A DNA stretch of 16,579 bases from contig DKME01000067.1 of assembly GCA_002469525.1 (NCBI GenBank), positions 1 to 16,579 of the forward strand, given 5' to 3'. The notes under the pieces were generated by a model that did not search any database, had not been told where the DNA came from, and saw nothing but the letters and a program-made list of their open reading frames with translations. This document shows, one piece after another, positions 1-7,759 of this stretch. How positions within the stretch are numbered: the first letter of the stretch is position 1; each line of letters starts with the position of its first letter. A program made the translations under genes and the position numbers. This DNA comes from Actinobacteria bacterium UBA7422. GTDB lineage: Bacteria > Actinomycetota > Actinomycetes > S36-B12.

Positions 1-1292
1 GTTTTGGAGGTGTCCTTGATCGGGGCGAAGCCACCGACAGCATCACCGTAAATAGTTGAATAACCAACGGCTAATTCACTCTTGTTGCCGGTAGCCAAGA
101 CGAGGTGCCCTTCTGAATTGGACAGCGCCATAAGAGTTGTTCCACGAACACGGGCTTGCAAGTTCTCCTCGGCCAGTCCAGAAACACCAAGCTGCCCCAA
201 AAATGCTTCGACCATGGGCGCAATCGGAACTGTGCGAATTGACAGCCCGGTCCGCTCAGCAAGATCGTAGGCGTCTGAAAGCGAATGGTCGGAGGAGTAT
301 TCGCTAGGCATTGCGCAGGCAAAAACGCGATCAGGGCCGAGTGCATCAACAGCAATTGCACCAACAAGAGCCGAATCAATTCCACCACTGGCTCCAAATA
401 ACACGCTCGTGAATCCGTTTTTCTCAACATAGTCGCGCAATGACAGTGTCAGAGCGTTATAAATCGTTTCGAGCGGGTCGGCCGCGTTGGTGGAGTCCGT
501 TGGCTCACCGACATAGGGCAGTGTCAAGTGAAGTAACTCTTCGGTGTTGTGTGCGCCAGAGATGAGTACGTCGCCACTAGGTGACACCACCATGCTGCCG
601 CCGTCAAAAATTAATTCGTCCTGTCCACCCACGATATTCGTGTAAAGAACCGTGGCCCCGGATTCCTTTGCGCGGGCGCGACATAAATCGATTCGCACAC
701 TATCTTTACCTGATTCAAAAGGCGAGGCGTTCAGAACAGCCAGAATGTCGGCATTGGCCTCCCGTGCCCACTGCACGGGGCCACCACTGCGCCAAAGATC
801 CTCACAAATTGCAATTGCGATTGTGTGGTCCTCGATTTCGAAAATGAGAGGCTTATTTCCTTGGTGGAAGTAGCGTGCTTCGTCAAACACTCCGTAGTTG
901 GGCAAAAAGTGTTTTGCATAGGTTCCGATGACTTTCCCGCGGTGCAATACCGCGGCACTATTTGTTGGACCAGTCGGTCCAAGATCCAGATAACCCACGA
1001 TCACATGGGGTTCTCCGGATCCGTCTGCTGCAAGATCACGGGCAAGATTCGCAATTGCAAGCATGGATTCCTCTTGGAAATCAGCGCGAAGGGCAAGATC
1101 CTCAATGGGGTAGCCGGTCAGTGTCATCTCGCCAAAGAGAATCAGGTCAACGGGCATGGCCTTGAGGGCTGAGCCGACGGCGTCGCGGATCAAGTGCGCA
1201 TTTCCTGCGAGATCGCCTACGGTCGGGTTCACTTGGGCGAGGACGGTACTTAGCGGGGACTTAGCAGTACCGATCTTCCCCTCTGGGTTCAT
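1..1292 (-). CDS. nadE: Glutamine-dependent NAD+ synthetase, C-terminus cut by window edge
   Basis: The final step of NAD+ synthesis: ATP-dependent amidation of nicotinate adenine dinucleotide with ammonia released from glutamine. Translating the minus strand from the ATG at 1292 gives 430 uninterrupted codons reaching the left edge. Residues 15-270 are a nitrilase-type glutaminase domain with the expected triad: E55 (GEMTLTGYP), K127 (YAKHFLPNYGVFDE) and C163 (CEDLW). The synthetase domain follows with its PP-loop SGGIDS at 302-307 and the TGNKSELAVGYSTIYGD motif near 411-427. The layout matches the compact bacterial NadE (about 550-580 residues) rather than the longer M. tuberculosis form, so roughly 130-150 residues should lie outside the window. 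The start fits the family: the conserved LAQVNPTVGDL begins at residue 18. A GGAG lies 13 bases upstream, too far for a good ribosome site, whereas TAACCT 7 bases upstream fits a leaderless promoter. It is divergent from glnA2. Confidence 0.96.
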   Translation of the reverse strand, partial: MNPEGKIGTAKSPLSTVLAQVNPTVGDLAGNAHLIRDAVGSALKAMPVDLILFGEMTLTGYPIEDLALRADFQEESMLAIANLARDLAADGSGEPHVIVGYLDLGPTGPTNSAAVLHRGKVIGTYAKHFLPNYGVFDEARYFHQGNKPLIFEIEDHTIAIAICEDLWRSGGPVQWAREANADILAVLNASPFESGKDSVRIDLCRARAKESGATVLYTNIVGGQDELIFDGGSMVVSPSGDVLISGAHNTEELLHLTLPYVGEPTDSTNAADPLETIYNALTLSLRDYVEKNGFTSVLFGASGGIDSALVGAIAVDALGPDRVFACAMPSEYSSDHSLSDAYDLAERTGLSIRTVPIAPMVEAFLGQLGVSGLAEENLQARVRGTTLMALSNSEGHLVLATGNKSELAVGYSTIYGDAVGGFAPIKDTSK

Positions 1293-1299
1293 GTGAGCG

Positions 1300-1305
1300 A
1301 GGTTA
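1300..1305 (-). promoter_or_regulatory. Candidate -10 element of a leaderless nadE promoter
   Basis: On the minus strand TAACCT is followed by 7 bases and then the nadE ATG at 1292, fitting the TANNNT-N6-7-start arrangement common for actinobacterial leaderless mRNAs. No good -35 hexamer is seen at 16-18 bases. The GlnR-like box at 1328-1343 would be centred about 43 bases upstream of the predicted transcription start, a typical activator position. Inferred from pattern and spacing only. Confidence 0.4.
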
Positions 1306-1327
1306 CTCCAAGCGATCTGTCGGTCAT

Positions 1328-1343
1328 TTAACCTGCTTGTAAC
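1328..1343 (+). promoter_or_regulatory. GlnR-like box between nadE and glnA2
   Basis: Read toward glnA2, TTAAC is separated by exactly 6 bases from GTAAC. The published actinobacterial GlnR consensus is gTnAC-N6-GaAAC, so four of the five defined positions in each half are compatible or nearly so. The same pair with identical spacing occurs upstream of glnA1 in the same orientation relative to the gene. A second site pair (positions 1350-1366) is degenerate: GAGAG, then GAAAC one base out of register. The box lies 84 bases before the glnA2 ATG. GlnR binding is inferred, and no glnR gene is in the window. Confidence 0.5.
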
Positions 1344-1426
1344 ACGTGAGAGAGGAAGATGGAAACCATTAGTGGGAGGCTTTTCATCCCCTCGTAATTA
1401 ATGTTGATCAAGTTAAGGCAGGCGCT

Positions 1427-2764
1427 ATGGATAAGCAGGCTGAATTCGTTCTGCGGACAGTGGAAGAACGAGATATTCGTTTTGTACGTCTATGGTTCAC
1501 CGACGTTCTCGGTGCCTTGAAATCTGTGGCAATCGCACCGGCAGAACTAGAAGGTGCTTTCACAGAAGGCATTGGCTTTGACGGATCGGCGATTGAAGGA
1601 TTCGCGCGGGTTTACGAGTCGGACATGCTGGCCCGTCCTGATGCCAACACATTCAGTATCTTGCCTTGGCGCGAAGAAGGTCCCGGAGTCGCTCGCATGT
1701 TCTGTGACATCAAGATGCCGGACGGCTCCCCGTCATTCGCCGACCCACGTCATGTGCTCAAGCGCGCTCTCACAAAAGCGGCCGACATGGGATTCACTTT
1801 CTACACGCACCCCGAAGTGGAGTTCTACCTGTTCAAAGGCGAGCCAGAGCCAGAAAGCGAACCAGTTCCCATTGATCGTTACGGCTATTTCGACAACGCA
1901 CCGAACGGGCTCGCGCACGACTTCAGGCGCCAGGCAATCACCATGTTGGAGAGTATGGGCATCTCTGTTGAATTCAGTCACCATGAAGGTGGTCCGGGAC
2001 AGCAAGAGATCGATCTACGTTATGCCGACGCTTTGTCTACGGCTGACAATCTCATGACCTTCCGGTTAGCAATAAAAGAAGTTGCACTGGATCAAGGAAT
2101 ATTCGCATCTTTTATGCCTAAACCATTCATGCAGTACCCAGGCAGTGGAATGCATACGCATCTTTCCCTTTTCGAAGGTGATACGAATGCGTTCTATGAA
2201 CCGGGTGCAGAGCATCAGCTTTCTAAAATTGCCCGCTCCTTCCTTGCAGGTCTATTGGTGCATGCACCTGAAATAACCGCGGTCACGAACCAGTGGGTGA
2301 ACTCCTACAAACGAATTGCAGGTGGCGCTGAAGCACCCGCTTGGGCTTGCTGGGGTCGTCACAACCGCTCGGCACTTTTGCGCGTCCCGATTTACAAGCC
2401 GAATAAGGGCAATAGTGCCCGAATCGAATACCGGGCTATGGACAGTGCTGCGAACCCGTACCTTGCCTTTGCCCTGTTACTTTCTGCTGGCCTCAAGGGG
2501 ATCGAAGAGGGTTATGAACTCCCACCCGAGGCAGAAGACAACGTTTGGGCGCTCAGCGAAGTAGAGCGAAATGCGCTGGGCATGAAGCCGCTCCCGGGTA
2601 GTTTGAATCAAGCAATCATTGCCATGGAGCGAAGTGAACTTGTAGCTGAGACTCTGGGCGAGCATGTATTTGATTTCTTCTTGCGCAACAAGAAGGCCGA
2701 GTGGGAAGAATACCGCCAGCAGGTCACCCAGTGGGAACTCAATCGTTATCTGCCGTCGCTTTAG
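1427..2764 (+). CDS. glnA2: Glutamine synthetase-like protein GlnA2 (type I GS family)
   Basis: A 445-residue GS family protein very similar throughout to M. tuberculosis GlnA2 (446 residues), beginning MDKQAEFVLRT against MDRQKEFVLRT. The beta-grasp N-terminal domain is followed by the catalytic domain. Visible GS landmarks are the FDGS loop (51-54), metal-binding glutamates in HPEVEF (130, 132), EFSHHEGGPGQQEIDL from residue 182, the GSGMHTHLS ATP/metal segment (about 239-247) and NRSALLRVP. The region equivalent to the GlnE target loop reads DNVWALS, with Trp374 where the GlnA1 loop has Tyr, so it is probably not adenylylated. GlnA2-type proteins are dispensable in studied actinobacteria, and some relatives act in polyamine or other amine metabolism; which substrate this one uses is not shown by sequence. 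AAGGCAGG lies just before the start. glnE follows 31 bases downstream, and a GlnR-like box lies upstream. Confidence 0.95.
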   Translation: MDKQAEFVLRTVEERDIRFVRLWFTDVLGALKSVAIAPAELEGAFTEGIGFDGSAIEGFARVYESDMLARPDANTFSILPWREEGPGVARMFCDIKMPDGSPSFADPRHVLKRALTKAADMGFTFYTHPEVEFYLFKGEPEPESEPVPIDRYGYFDNAPNGLAHDFRRQAITMLESMGISVEFSHHEGGPGQQEIDLRYADALSTADNLMTFRLAIKEVALDQGIFASFMPKPFMQYPGSGMHTHLSLFEGDTNAFYEPGAEHQLSKIARSFLAGLLVHAPEITAVTNQWVNSYKRIAGGAEAPAWACWGRHNRSALLRVPIYKPNKGNSARIEYRAMDSAANPYLAFALLLSAGLKGIEEGYELPPEAEDNVWALSEVERNALGMKPLPGSLNQAIIAMERSELVAETLGEHVFDFFLRNKKAEWEEYRQQVTQWELNRYLPSL

Positions 2765-2788
2765 ATCTGAACACTGAACGCATACAGT
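2760..2788 (+). promoter_or_regulatory. Candidate leaderless promoter of glnE
   Basis: TTTAGA (2760-2765), a 17-base spacer and TACAGT (2783-2788) are followed by 7 bases and the GTG start of glnE. The -35 overlaps the glnA2 stop codon. No Shine-Dalgarno sequence precedes this GTG. This would allow glnE expression separate from read-through of glnA2. Pattern-based only. Confidence 0.4.
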
Positions 2789-2795
2789 TGAACTT

Positions 2796-5768
2796 GTGAC
2801 AACGGATATCCCACGGGGCTCGACGCGCGCCACTTCGGTACTTGTCGGGTTGCTCAAAGTTGGAGTTACTGACTCGCAAGCGGCGCTTCTCGCCGTCGCG
2901 GAAATTGAAGAACTCACGCAACACGAGATAACGGGTGCACAGCTCTCTGTTGCCTTGGTTGGTGTTGCTGATCCGGACTTAGCGCTGGCATCACTGGCTA
3001 GAATGCTTGGTGGGGCAAGCAATCCCGAGTTGATTCGATTCATTAAAATCGTAACCGCCGATCCCGTAGTTCTAGCGCGACTTCTCACAATTCTTGGTGT
3101 TTCCACGCGATTTGCCGACTTCCTTGTGCGCCACCCTGAAATCGACATGATCGCGGACTCGCAGAACCTTGCCGAGCCACCGAAAGGAATCAAGAACCGC
3201 CTGCTGACCTGTGTTGGGGCCAATCCGAATGATCAGGTTCCCATTGCCGAGTCAGCACAGGACCAGATTCTTGATGCCCTTAGAATCGGTTATTTCAAAG
3301 AACTCATCGCGATAGCGGTACGTGACCTGACCGGCATCTACCCCATGGAAGTAATCGCAGGCTGGCTCTCTGATCTAGCGGATGCGACCTTGAATGCAGG
3401 TTTGGCGGTGGGCAGGGTGGGTGTCGCCGAGCCGCGCACACCCATCGCGGTTCTTGCAATGGGTAAGACTGGCGGACGCGAACTCAATTACATTTCAGAC
3501 GTCGACGTAATTTTTGCAACGGATGCAACCGAATCGGTCGCAGACGCAACTCAAATCGCACGCGGTCTCATGCGCGCATGTGGGGCCAGTACCGCGGAAG
3601 GCTCAATTTGGGAAGTTGATGCTGCCCTCCGGCCAGAAGGCAAGCAGGGCGCCCTTGTGCGAACGGTCGAGTCGCATGTTGGGTACTACGAACGCTGGGC
3701 CAGCACTTGGGAGTTTCAAGCACTCCTCAAGGCACGCTTTGTGGCCGGAGACGAGGTCGTGGGTGAGCAATACATCCACGGCGTGCAGCCATTTATCTGG
3801 GCGGCAGCCGATCGTGACGGCTTCGTGAACGACGTTCAAGCAATGCGCCGACGGGTTGAAGAACATGTTGACCAGTCGGTTGCAGATCGGGAAATCAAAC
3901 TCGGTCCTGGCGGTCTTCGCGACATTGAGTTCTCCGTCCAACTGCTACAGCTAGTTCACGGGCGCAGCGACGTTCTCATTCGAAGTAGCAACACAATTGA
4001 TGCCCTGCGGGCGCTGGCAATGTGGGGTTACGTTGGTCGTGAAGAAGCCTCAAAACTTGAGCACTCTTACCGTTTTCTGCGCACACTTGAGCACCGAATC
4101 CAGCTTCGACACCTTCGTCGCACCCACATCATGCCAACAGATGAAGTCGAGCTTCGAGTTATTGCGCGAAGCATGGGCATAACTAGCGACTCGGTTGAAG
4201 CGCTCTTAGAGCAGTGGGGACGAAATAGATCTGAAGTGCGTCGGATCCACGAAAAACTCTTCTACCGTCCTTTACTCAACGCAGTGGCGGGACTTGACGC
4301 CTCACAGGCACGTCTAGGTACCGCAGCGGCAACAGAGCGACTTCGCGCATTAGGTTTCCTCGATCCTGCGGGGGCATTGCGCAATATCGAGGCACTCACA
4401 AGTGGCGTCAGTCGTCGAGCAAATATTCAAAGGACACTGTTGCCAGTCATGCTCGCATGGTTTGCAGAGGCGCCATTCCCTGACACCGGACTCGCCGCTT
4501 TCCGGTCGGTCAGCGATCAAGTTGGCTCGAGTCACTGGTATCTGCGCCTGCTGCGAGACGAGTCACTCGTTGCTGAACGGCTGGCTTCGTTACTTGCATC
4601 AAGTAAATATGTGACTGACCTCATTAGAGGTGCCCCCGAATCAATTTCAATGTTGGCTCATAACGAGGACCTCGTTGTTCCCGTGCTCGGCCCTGAAATT
4701 GATTCGATTCTCAAACGACATGAAGATCCCGAACGCGTTGTTTCATCCCTTCGTGGGATCCGCCGACGTGAACTCTTTCGAACCAGCTCAGCTGATGCAT
4801 TACGGCTAAGTCAGATCACAACGGTTGGTCATGCTCTCACCGAGGTTGCCGAGGCAACAATTGACGGGGCTCTTGCAAGCGTCAGCAAGAGCGAAAGCCA
4901 GACGGAGCGCGTGGCGGTCATCGGCATGGGTCGATTTGGGGGAAATGAACTTGGTTTTGGCAGTGACGCCGACGTGATGTTTGTCTATGAGCCGGTGGTT
5001 GGTGCCGACCCCGAAGTGGCGGCGAAGAGCGCGTTTTCTCGAATCAACCGAATGCGAAATCTGTTGAGCGCCCCGGCAGATGAACCGCCGCTAGAAATCG
5101 ATGCTGACTTGCGCCCGGAAGGGAAGAACGGACCACTCGTGCGCACATTAGATTCATTTGCCGCATATTACGAAAAATGGTCCTCCCCATGGGAGGCTCA
5201 AGCACTCCTGCGTGCGCGCTTCATTGGTGGAGATCAAGATCTGGGGGCGAGCTTTGAACGCCTGATTTCCTCGGTCCGTTACCCAGAGGGCGGCCTTGAC
5301 CACAAGGCACTGGTCGAGATGCGAAGGCTCAAAGCGCGCATGGAAACCGAACGACTACCCAGGGGCGTGGATCCCACCCGTCATACGAAGTTGGGGAGAG
5401 GCGGCTTGAGCGACGTTGAGTGGACAATCCAACTCCTGCAGTTGAGTCACGGACATGCGGTACCTGAACTTCGCACGACCCAAACACTCGAGGCGCTCAG
5501 TGCTGCCGAGGGCGCAGGCCTCGTAAGCCCTCTCGACGCTGAAACCTTGAAACGCGCTTGGACCCTGGCAAGCGAAGTCCGCAACGCAATCGTTCTTGTG
5601 AAAGGCAAGCCAAGTGACGTCCTCCCCATTGATGTCAATGAACTCGCTGCAATTGCTTACCTAATGGGTTACTCGCGGTCCAAGGTTGGCCAACTCGAAG
5701 AGGACTACCTGCGAACTACCCGCCGCGCCCGTGGGGTTACCGAGCGGATTTTCTACGGTAAGGAATAA
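2796..5768 (+). CDS. glnE: Bifunctional glutamine synthetase adenylyltransferase / adenylyl-removing enzyme
   Basis: GlnE switches glutamine synthetase off by transferring AMP from ATP to a tyrosine of each subunit and removes it when nitrogen is short. The 990-residue length is typical (M. tuberculosis GlnE 994). Both nucleotidyltransferase halves are present. The N-terminal adenylyl-removing domain has GKTGGRELNYISDVDVIF with acidic pair D235/D237; the C-terminal adenylyltransferase domain has GMGRFGGNELGFGSDADVMF with D724/D726. Each is followed by LRPEGK.G.LVRT, a Y.RW/YEKW..P/TWE segment, and a GPGGLRDIEF (first half) or GRGGLSDVEW (second half) motif. GTG start at 2796; no ribosome site, but a candidate leaderless promoter precedes it. 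The likely target is GlnA1 at 6251-7675. The last 32 bases overlap the antisense 3' end of the ICMT-like gene. Confidence 0.97.
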   Translation: MTTDIPRGSTRATSVLVGLLKVGVTDSQAALLAVAEIEELTQHEITGAQLSVALVGVADPDLALASLARMLGGASNPELIRFIKIVTADPVVLARLLTILGVSTRFADFLVRHPEIDMIADSQNLAEPPKGIKNRLLTCVGANPNDQVPIAESAQDQILDALRIGYFKELIAIAVRDLTGIYPMEVIAGWLSDLADATLNAGLAVGRVGVAEPRTPIAVLAMGKTGGRELNYISDVDVIFATDATESVADATQIARGLMRACGASTAEGSIWEVDAALRPEGKQGALVRTVESHVGYYERWASTWEFQALLKARFVAGDEVVGEQYIHGVQPFIWAAADRDGFVNDVQAMRRRVEEHVDQSVADREIKLGPGGLRDIEFSVQLLQLVHGRSDVLIRSSNTIDALRALAMWGYVGREEASKLEHSYRFLRTLEHRIQLRHLRRTHIMPTDEVELRVIARSMGITSDSVEALLEQWGRNRSEVRRIHEKLFYRPLLNAVAGLDASQARLGTAAATERLRALGFLDPAGALRNIEALTSGVSRRANIQRTLLPVMLAWFAEAPFPDTGLAAFRSVSDQVGSSHWYLRLLRDESLVAERLASLLASSKYVTDLIRGAPESISMLAHNEDLVVPVLGPEIDSILKRHEDPERVVSSLRGIRRRELFRTSSADALRLSQITTVGHALTEVAEATIDGALASVSKSESQTERVAVIGMGRFGGNELGFGSDADVMFVYEPVVGADPEVAAKSAFSRINRMRNLLSAPADEPPLEIDADLRPEGKNGPLVRTLDSFAAYYEKWSSPWEAQALLRARFIGGDQDLGASFERLISSVRYPEGGLDHKALVEMRRLKARMETERLPRGVDPTRHTKLGRGGLSDVEWTIQLLQLSHGHAVPELRTTQTLEALSAAEGAGLVSPLDAETLKRAWTLASEVRNAIVLVKGKPSDVLPIDVNELAAIAYLMGYSRSKVGQLEEDYLRTTRRARGVTERIFYGKE

Positions 5769-6207
5769 GCGCGGGGGTTCCTTGGGCCCAGATCTCCCAC
5801 TCACCAGGATTCGTGGCGGCGAGTAGTGAATCCTCCCAGCGAGACTTGCCTAGGAAAAACAGGCCCGCAAGCAACCACCAAATGAGGCTAAACCAGGAGC
5901 CGACCGCGACGACAAATCCAAGCAGAGCCACAAGCGCTCCGCTATAAATCGGGTGACGAACAATCCCGAAAATTCCTGTGGTGCGAAGTCCAACGCCAGA
6001 TCGGGGCACAGGTGTCGCGGTGAGTGCGGTGCCCAGAGCCTTGAATGAAGCGACAACAACCGCGAGACCAGTTGCAAAGAGCGCCAATCCGAGAATGAGC
6101 GAGAGCGCATTTGGTGCTCGCCAAGGTAAAAGCAAAAAGCCAAGAAATACAAGTACCTGCACACAAACAAGCAGCCACCCGAGTGCGGTTTGTTTTGTCA
6201 TAACCAC
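5737..6207 (-). CDS. Membrane protein of the isoprenylcysteine carboxyl methyltransferase (ICMT/PEMT-like) family
   Basis: A small integral membrane protein of 156 residues from GTG 6207, or 154 from ATG 6201; the start is not settled because neither has a clear ribosome site. Hydrophobic segments lie at about 10-28, 33-54, 91-105 and 107-119. The family signature is visible: GIFGIVRHPIYSG (78-90), which binds the methyl donor in this superfamily, and later the conserved glutamate in RWEDSLL (E125) followed by W.....G...IPY near the C-terminus. Bacterial members are presumed SAM-dependent methyltransferases of lipids or isoprenoids, but substrates are mostly unknown and none can be assigned here. 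It lies 44 bases downstream of glnA1 on the same strand, with a hairpin between, and converges on glnE with a 32-base overlap. It is not part of the M. tuberculosis version of the cluster. Confidence 0.8.
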   Translation of the reverse strand: MVMTKQTALGWLLVCVQVLVFLGFLLLPWRAPNALSLILGLALFATGLAVVVASFKALGTALTATPVPRSGVGLRTTGIFGIVRHPIYSGALVALLGFVVAVGSWFSLIWWLLAGLFFLGKSRWEDSLLAATNPGEWEIWAQGTPALIPYRRKSAR

Positions 6208-6213
6208 ACAAGG

Positions 6214-6243
6214 GTAGCCGCTTGTCTTTCAAGCAAAAGCTAC
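6214..6243 (-). terminator. Hairpin directly after glnA1, possible terminator or attenuator
   Basis: An interrupted inverted repeat in the gap between glnA1 and the ICMT-like gene: outer arms GTAGC (6214-6218) and GCTAC (6239-6243), inner arms GCTTG (6220-6224) and CAAGC (6230-6234), a 5-base loop and an uneven internal loop. On the glnA1 transcript no T-run follows, so it is not a classic intrinsic terminator. It could stabilise the glnA1 3' end or lower read-through. Confidence 0.4.
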
Positions 6244-6250
6244 GAGATAT

Positions 6251-7675
6251 TTAGATGTCGTAGTACATCTCGAATTCATGTGGATGCGGACGCAACCGAA
6301 TCGGGTTGATTTCATTGGTGCGCTTGTAGTCGATCCACGTTTCAATGAGATCAGCTGGGAAAACCCCGCCGGCTTGCAAGTACTCGTTGTCGGCTTCGAG
6401 TGCTTCAAGTGCCTTGTCCAGCGATGCCGGCAACTGCGGAATATTTGCCAACTCTTCCGGGGGGAGTTCGTAGAGGTCCTTGTCCACGGGTGCAAGTGGT
6501 TCAATCTTGTTCTTGATCCCGTCGATTCCTGCCATGAGCTGTGCGGCAAATGCCAAGTAAGGGTTGCTTGAAGGATCCGGAACCCGGAACTCAACCCGCT
6601 TTGCCTTAGGAGAGGCACCGGTGACAGGGATACGGATACATGCTGAACGGTTGCGAGCCGAATAGACCAGATTCACAGGTGCTTCGAAGCCGGGCACGAG
6701 ACGGTGGTAACTGTTCACGGTTGGGTTCGTGAACGCCAAGAGGGAGGGTGCATGGTGGAGCAGCCCACCGATATACCAACGAGCGGTGTCTGACAGCCCG
6801 CCGTAACCGCTTTCGTCATAGAAAAGTGGTTTTCCGTCAAGCCACAGCGATTGGTGACAGTGCATACCGGAACCGTTGTCGCCAAAAAGTGGCTTTGGCA
6901 TAAACGTTGCAGTTTTCCCATGCTCCCAAGCGACATTTTTAATGATGTACTTGAATTTCATGAGGTCGTCGGCTGAATTGCGCAGACTGTCAAATGTGTA
7001 GTTGATTTCACCCTGGCCAGCCGTGCCAACTTCGTGGTGCGAACGCTCCACCCGGAGCCCAACCTGCTGCAATTTGAGCACCATGTCGTCGCGGATGTCA
7101 GCGAAGTGATCAACCGGTGGGACAGGGAAGTAGCCGCCCTTATAACGGGTCTTGTATCCGCGGTTACCGCCCTCTTCAACGCGTCCGGTATTCCATGCAC
7201 CCTCAACGGAGTCAATGAAGTAGTAGCCGGAATGCTGATTCGTTTCAAAGCGAACGTCATCGAATATATAGAACTCAGCCTCTGCACCGAAGTAGGCCGT
7301 GTCAGCGATACCGGTTGACTTGAGGAACGTCTCGGCTCGTGAGGCAACATTGCGTGGATCGCGAGAGTAAGGCTCGTCGGTGAACGGATCTAGGATCGAG
7401 AAGTTCATGATCAGCGTCTTGGCGGGGCGGAACGGATCAATGTAGGCGGTGGTCGGGTCAGGTACGAGTTTCATGTCTGACTCGTGGATTGCCTGAAAAC
7501 CGCGAATTGAGGAACCGTCGAACATCATGCCTTCGTCGAAAGCATCCTGGGTGAAGGATCCGGCCGGGACATTGAAGTGCTGCATAACTCCGGGAAGATC
7601 CATGAAGCGAACGTCAATAAACTGAACATTCTCCTTCTTAATGAATTCGAGGACCTCGGAACTATTTGTGAACAT
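6251..7675 (-). CDS. glnA: Glutamine synthetase type I (GlnA1), main ammonium-assimilating enzyme
   Basis: Makes glutamine from glutamate, ammonia and ATP as a dodecamer in the cytoplasm. The start at ATG 7675 gives 474 residues, close to M. tuberculosis GlnA1 (478), and is preceded by a perfect AGGAGGT; an in-frame start at 7744 would add 23 residues with no family similarity. Motifs: DGSS loop (53-56), metal-binding glutamates in EAEFYIF (132, 134), HHEVGTAGQGEINY, KPLFGDNGSGMHCHQSL, NRSACIRIP and the C-terminal RPHPHEF. The adenylylation loop VDKDLYELPPEE carries Tyr402, the residue GlnE modifies in this subtype, so activity should be under post-translational control. A four-part GlnR-like box and a -10 candidate lie upstream. 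The gene faces away from the ABC exporter and is followed by a hairpin. Confidence 0.97.
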   Translation of the reverse strand: MFTNSSEVLEFIKKENVQFIDVRFMDLPGVMQHFNVPAGSFTQDAFDEGMMFDGSSIRGFQAIHESDMKLVPDPTTAYIDPFRPAKTLIMNFSILDPFTDEPYSRDPRNVASRAETFLKSTGIADTAYFGAEAEFYIFDDVRFETNQHSGYYFIDSVEGAWNTGRVEEGGNRGYKTRYKGGYFPVPPVDHFADIRDDMVLKLQQVGLRVERSHHEVGTAGQGEINYTFDSLRNSADDLMKFKYIIKNVAWEHGKTATFMPKPLFGDNGSGMHCHQSLWLDGKPLFYDESGYGGLSDTARWYIGGLLHHAPSLLAFTNPTVNSYHRLVPGFEAPVNLVYSARNRSACIRIPVTGASPKAKRVEFRVPDPSSNPYLAFAAQLMAGIDGIKNKIEPLAPVDKDLYELPPEELANIPQLPASLDKALEALEADNEYLQAGGVFPADLIETWIDYKRTNEINPIRLRPHPHEFEMYYDI

Positions 7676-7679
7676 GCCT

Positions 7680-7686
7680 ACCTCCT
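7680..7686 (-). promoter_or_regulatory. Ribosome binding site deciding the glnA1 start
   Basis: AGGAGGT on the minus strand ends 4 bases before the ATG at 7675. It is the strongest Shine-Dalgarno sequence in the window and rules in favour of 7675 over the upstream in-frame start at 7744. Confidence 0.85.
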
Positions 7687-7743
7687 GTGGGGGCTGTCTG
7701 TGGGTGCTTCTATTCAGGGCTGTTATGAAGTAACGCAGGTCCA

Positions 7744-7749
7744 ACCATA
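7744..7749 (-). promoter_or_regulatory. Candidate -10 element of glnA1
   Basis: TATGGT on the minus strand, with a predicted start site near 7737 and a leader of about 62 bases. The hexamer 17 bases upstream (ACTTCC) is a poor -35, which fits an activator-dependent promoter. The GlnR-like box is then centred about 41 bases upstream. The leader also holds the small dyad GTTA-N5-TAAC at 7722-7734, whose role is unknown. Confidence 0.4.
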
Positions 7750-7759
7750 AGCCGGTCCG

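Noticed and set aside
1554..2057. Plus-strand 167-codon frame inside glnA2
   Set aside because: Out of frame with the conserved glutamine synthetase and Ser/Arg-rich, a shadow frame.
2477..3223. Minus-strand open frame of 248 codons across the end of glnA2 and start of glnE
   Set aside because: It lies antisense to two well-supported genes, has no recognisable motif, and its composition is Ser/Arg-rich as expected of a shadow frame.
7722..7734. GTTA-N5-TAAC dyad in the glnA1 leader as a second regulator site
   Set aside because: Only 4-base arms and no match to the GlnR spacing; too short to call on its own.
7676..7744. Longer glnA1 start at 7744
   Set aside because: Adds 23 non-homologous residues and would cover the -10 region and the strong AGGAGGT that serves ATG 7675.
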